Positions 63,218 to 64,000 of a stretch of 64,000 bases of DNA are shown here, one piece after another. Each line of letters starts with the position of its first letter. Position 1 is the first letter of the stretch. A program made the translations under genes and the position numbers. The notes beneath the pieces were generated by a model. It made no database searches and was not told where the DNA came from. It saw only the letters and a list, made by a program, of their open reading frames with translations. The DNA comes from Nocardioides conyzicola. Lineage in GTDB: Bacteria > Actinomycetota > Actinomycetes > Propionibacteriales > Nocardioidaceae. The stretch spans positions 404,133 to 468,132 of the forward strand of contig NZ_BAABKM010000002.1 in the NCBI RefSeq assembly GCF_039543825.1, given 5' to 3'.

Positions 63218-64000
63218 ATGGACTCCGCCCTCACCACGGTCGCGCTGCCCCTGGCGCTCGGCATCATCATGTTCGGTCTCGGGCTCTCGCTCACCCCGGA
63301 CGACTTCCGGCGGGTGGCCTCCGCGCCCCGCGCGGTGGCGGTCGCGCTGGGCTGCCAGCTCATCCTGCTGCCGGTGGTCTGCTTCGGCCTGGTGAAGCTG
63401 CTCGACCTGTCGCCGCTGCTGGCCGTCGGCATGATGCTGCTCGCGGCGTCGCCGGGCGGCACCAGCGCCAACCTGTTCAGCCACCTCTTCCGCGGCGACG
63501 TGGCGCTCAACGTCACCCTGACCGCGATCAACTCGATCGTCTCGATCATCTCGCTGCCGCTCATCACCAACTTCGCGATCAACCACTACGACCTGGGCGA
63601 CACGGTCTCCCTGCAGTTCGGCAAGGTCGTGGAGGTGTTCGCGATCGTCCTGGTGCCGGTGCTGCTCGGCATGCTGGTGCGCGCGAAGGCGGCCGCGTTC
63701 GCGGCGCGGATGGACAGGCCGGTCCGGATCGGGTCCGCGGTGATCCTGGCCGTCCTGGTCCTCGGCATCCTGGTCGACCAGCGGGAGGACGCGGCCGGCT
63801 ACCTCGCCGACGTCGGCCTGGCCGCCGGCCTCTTCTGCGCGATCTCGCTCGTGACCGGGTACGTCGTGCCGCGCGCCGCCGGCGTACGCGAGTCCCAGGC
63901 GGTGGCCTCGTCGATGGAGATCGGCGTCCACAACGCGACCCTGGCGATCTACGTCGCCGTCGAGGTCCTCGACAGCACCGAGATCTCGATCCCGGCCGCG
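63218..64000 (+). CDS. Bile acid:sodium symporter (BASS) family transporter, partial
   Basis: The gene runs off the window after 261 codons. The product has at least seven hydrophobic helices and family marks such as MFGLGLSLTPDDFRRV, ASPGGTSANLFSHLFRGDVALNVTLTAINS (the sodium-binding P-G-G-x-x-S-N region) and SSMEIGVHNATLAIYVA. It would import an organic anion with Na+. The substrate is unknown; bacterial members carry diverse acids. Missing only the last part of the family's usual length of about 300. Confidence 0.9.
   Translation, partial: MDSALTTVALPLALGIIMFGLGLSLTPDDFRRVASAPRAVAVALGCQLILLPVVCFGLVKLLDLSPLLAVGMMLLAASPGGTSANLFSHLFRGDVALNVTLTAINSIVSIISLPLITNFAINHYDLGDTVSLQFGKVVEVFAIVLVPVLLGMLVRAKAAAFAARMDRPVRIGSAVILAVLVLGILVDQREDAAGYLADVGLAAGLFCAISLVTGYVVPRAAGVRESQAVASSMEIGVHNATLAIYVAVEVLDSTEISIPAA

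Overview
The window is high-GC DNA with dense gene packing, ATGA/GTGA stop-start overlaps and frequent GTG starts. Its gene types (resuscitation-promoting factor under a c-di-AMP riboswitch, SigE-family sigma factor, UPF0182 protein, F420-dependent PPOX protein, oligoribonuclease, truncated haemoglobin GlbO, EttA) indicate an actinomycete, most likely a relative of Nocardioides (Nocardioidaceae). There is no sign of an integrated phage, plasmid, insertion sequence or CRISPR array. All calls come from reading the sequence; no database search was run.

Layout. 0-6.5 kb: DUF5130 pair, MscS channel, OsmC peroxidase, GlbO, a double-hotdog thioesterase, a TetR gene with a triple operator facing a small membrane protein, a thiolase with a KstR-like box, and a MarR regulator. 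6.5-16.2 kb: EttA, a SigE-type sigma factor with its membrane partner, an SSB-like protein, two adjacent GTPases joined to a PrsW-type membrane protease, and aminopeptidase P. 16.2-19.6 kb: secreted proteins, namely an Rpf muralidase behind a c-di-AMP riboswitch, a divergent GH6 hydrolase, an Ig-like surface protein and a 48-residue membrane protein. 19.7-23.3 kb: an oxalate operon (oxalyl-CoA decarboxylase, CoA transferase, DUF1275 membrane protein).

23.4-38.4 kb is the most unusual part. It holds two paralogous NarL-type response regulators, a membrane-segment/receiver fusion, a GAF histidine kinase, a large LuxR-family ATPase regulator, a DyP-type peroxidase with an altered distal motif, an LCP ligase, a subtilisin, a lysyl-oxidase/PQQ-sugar-dehydrogenase fusion, two unknown secreted proteins and a CaCA antiporter. 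A 16-bp motif recurs, in one orientation, upstream of several plus-strand genes here and may mark a common regulon of cell-surface and redox functions.

38.4-43.7 kb: a 1292-residue UPF0182 protein with an N-terminal DNA-binding domain and C-terminal Ig-like repeats, an acidic repeat lipoprotein and a polysaccharide pyruvyl transferase. 43.9-50.5 kb: tRNA-Arg, a very large zinc-ribbon membrane protein, a LuxR regulator, an adenosine-deaminase-family enzyme, a DsbA/MauE thiol pair, oligoribonuclease and tRNA-His. 50.6-57.9 kb: a MarR-GNAT fusion, a PAS histidine kinase, an FAD oxidoreductase, tRNA-Lys, a transglutaminase-like protein, a protein made of 23 Ser-x-x triplets, an F420-type protein and a secreted trypsin-like protease. 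58-64 kb: a repeat-rich secreted protein, GroES-like and DUF3618 proteins, a CbiMNQO-type metal importer, Bcp peroxiredoxin, a short-armed tRNA with a Leu(UAG) anticodon, and the start of a BASS-family transporter.

At least twelve genes have a TANNNT hexamer exactly six bases before the start codon and no Shine-Dalgarno sequence, so leaderless transcription appears common. No gap without a gene exceeds 300 bp; the longest (16497-16770) contains the riboswitch.
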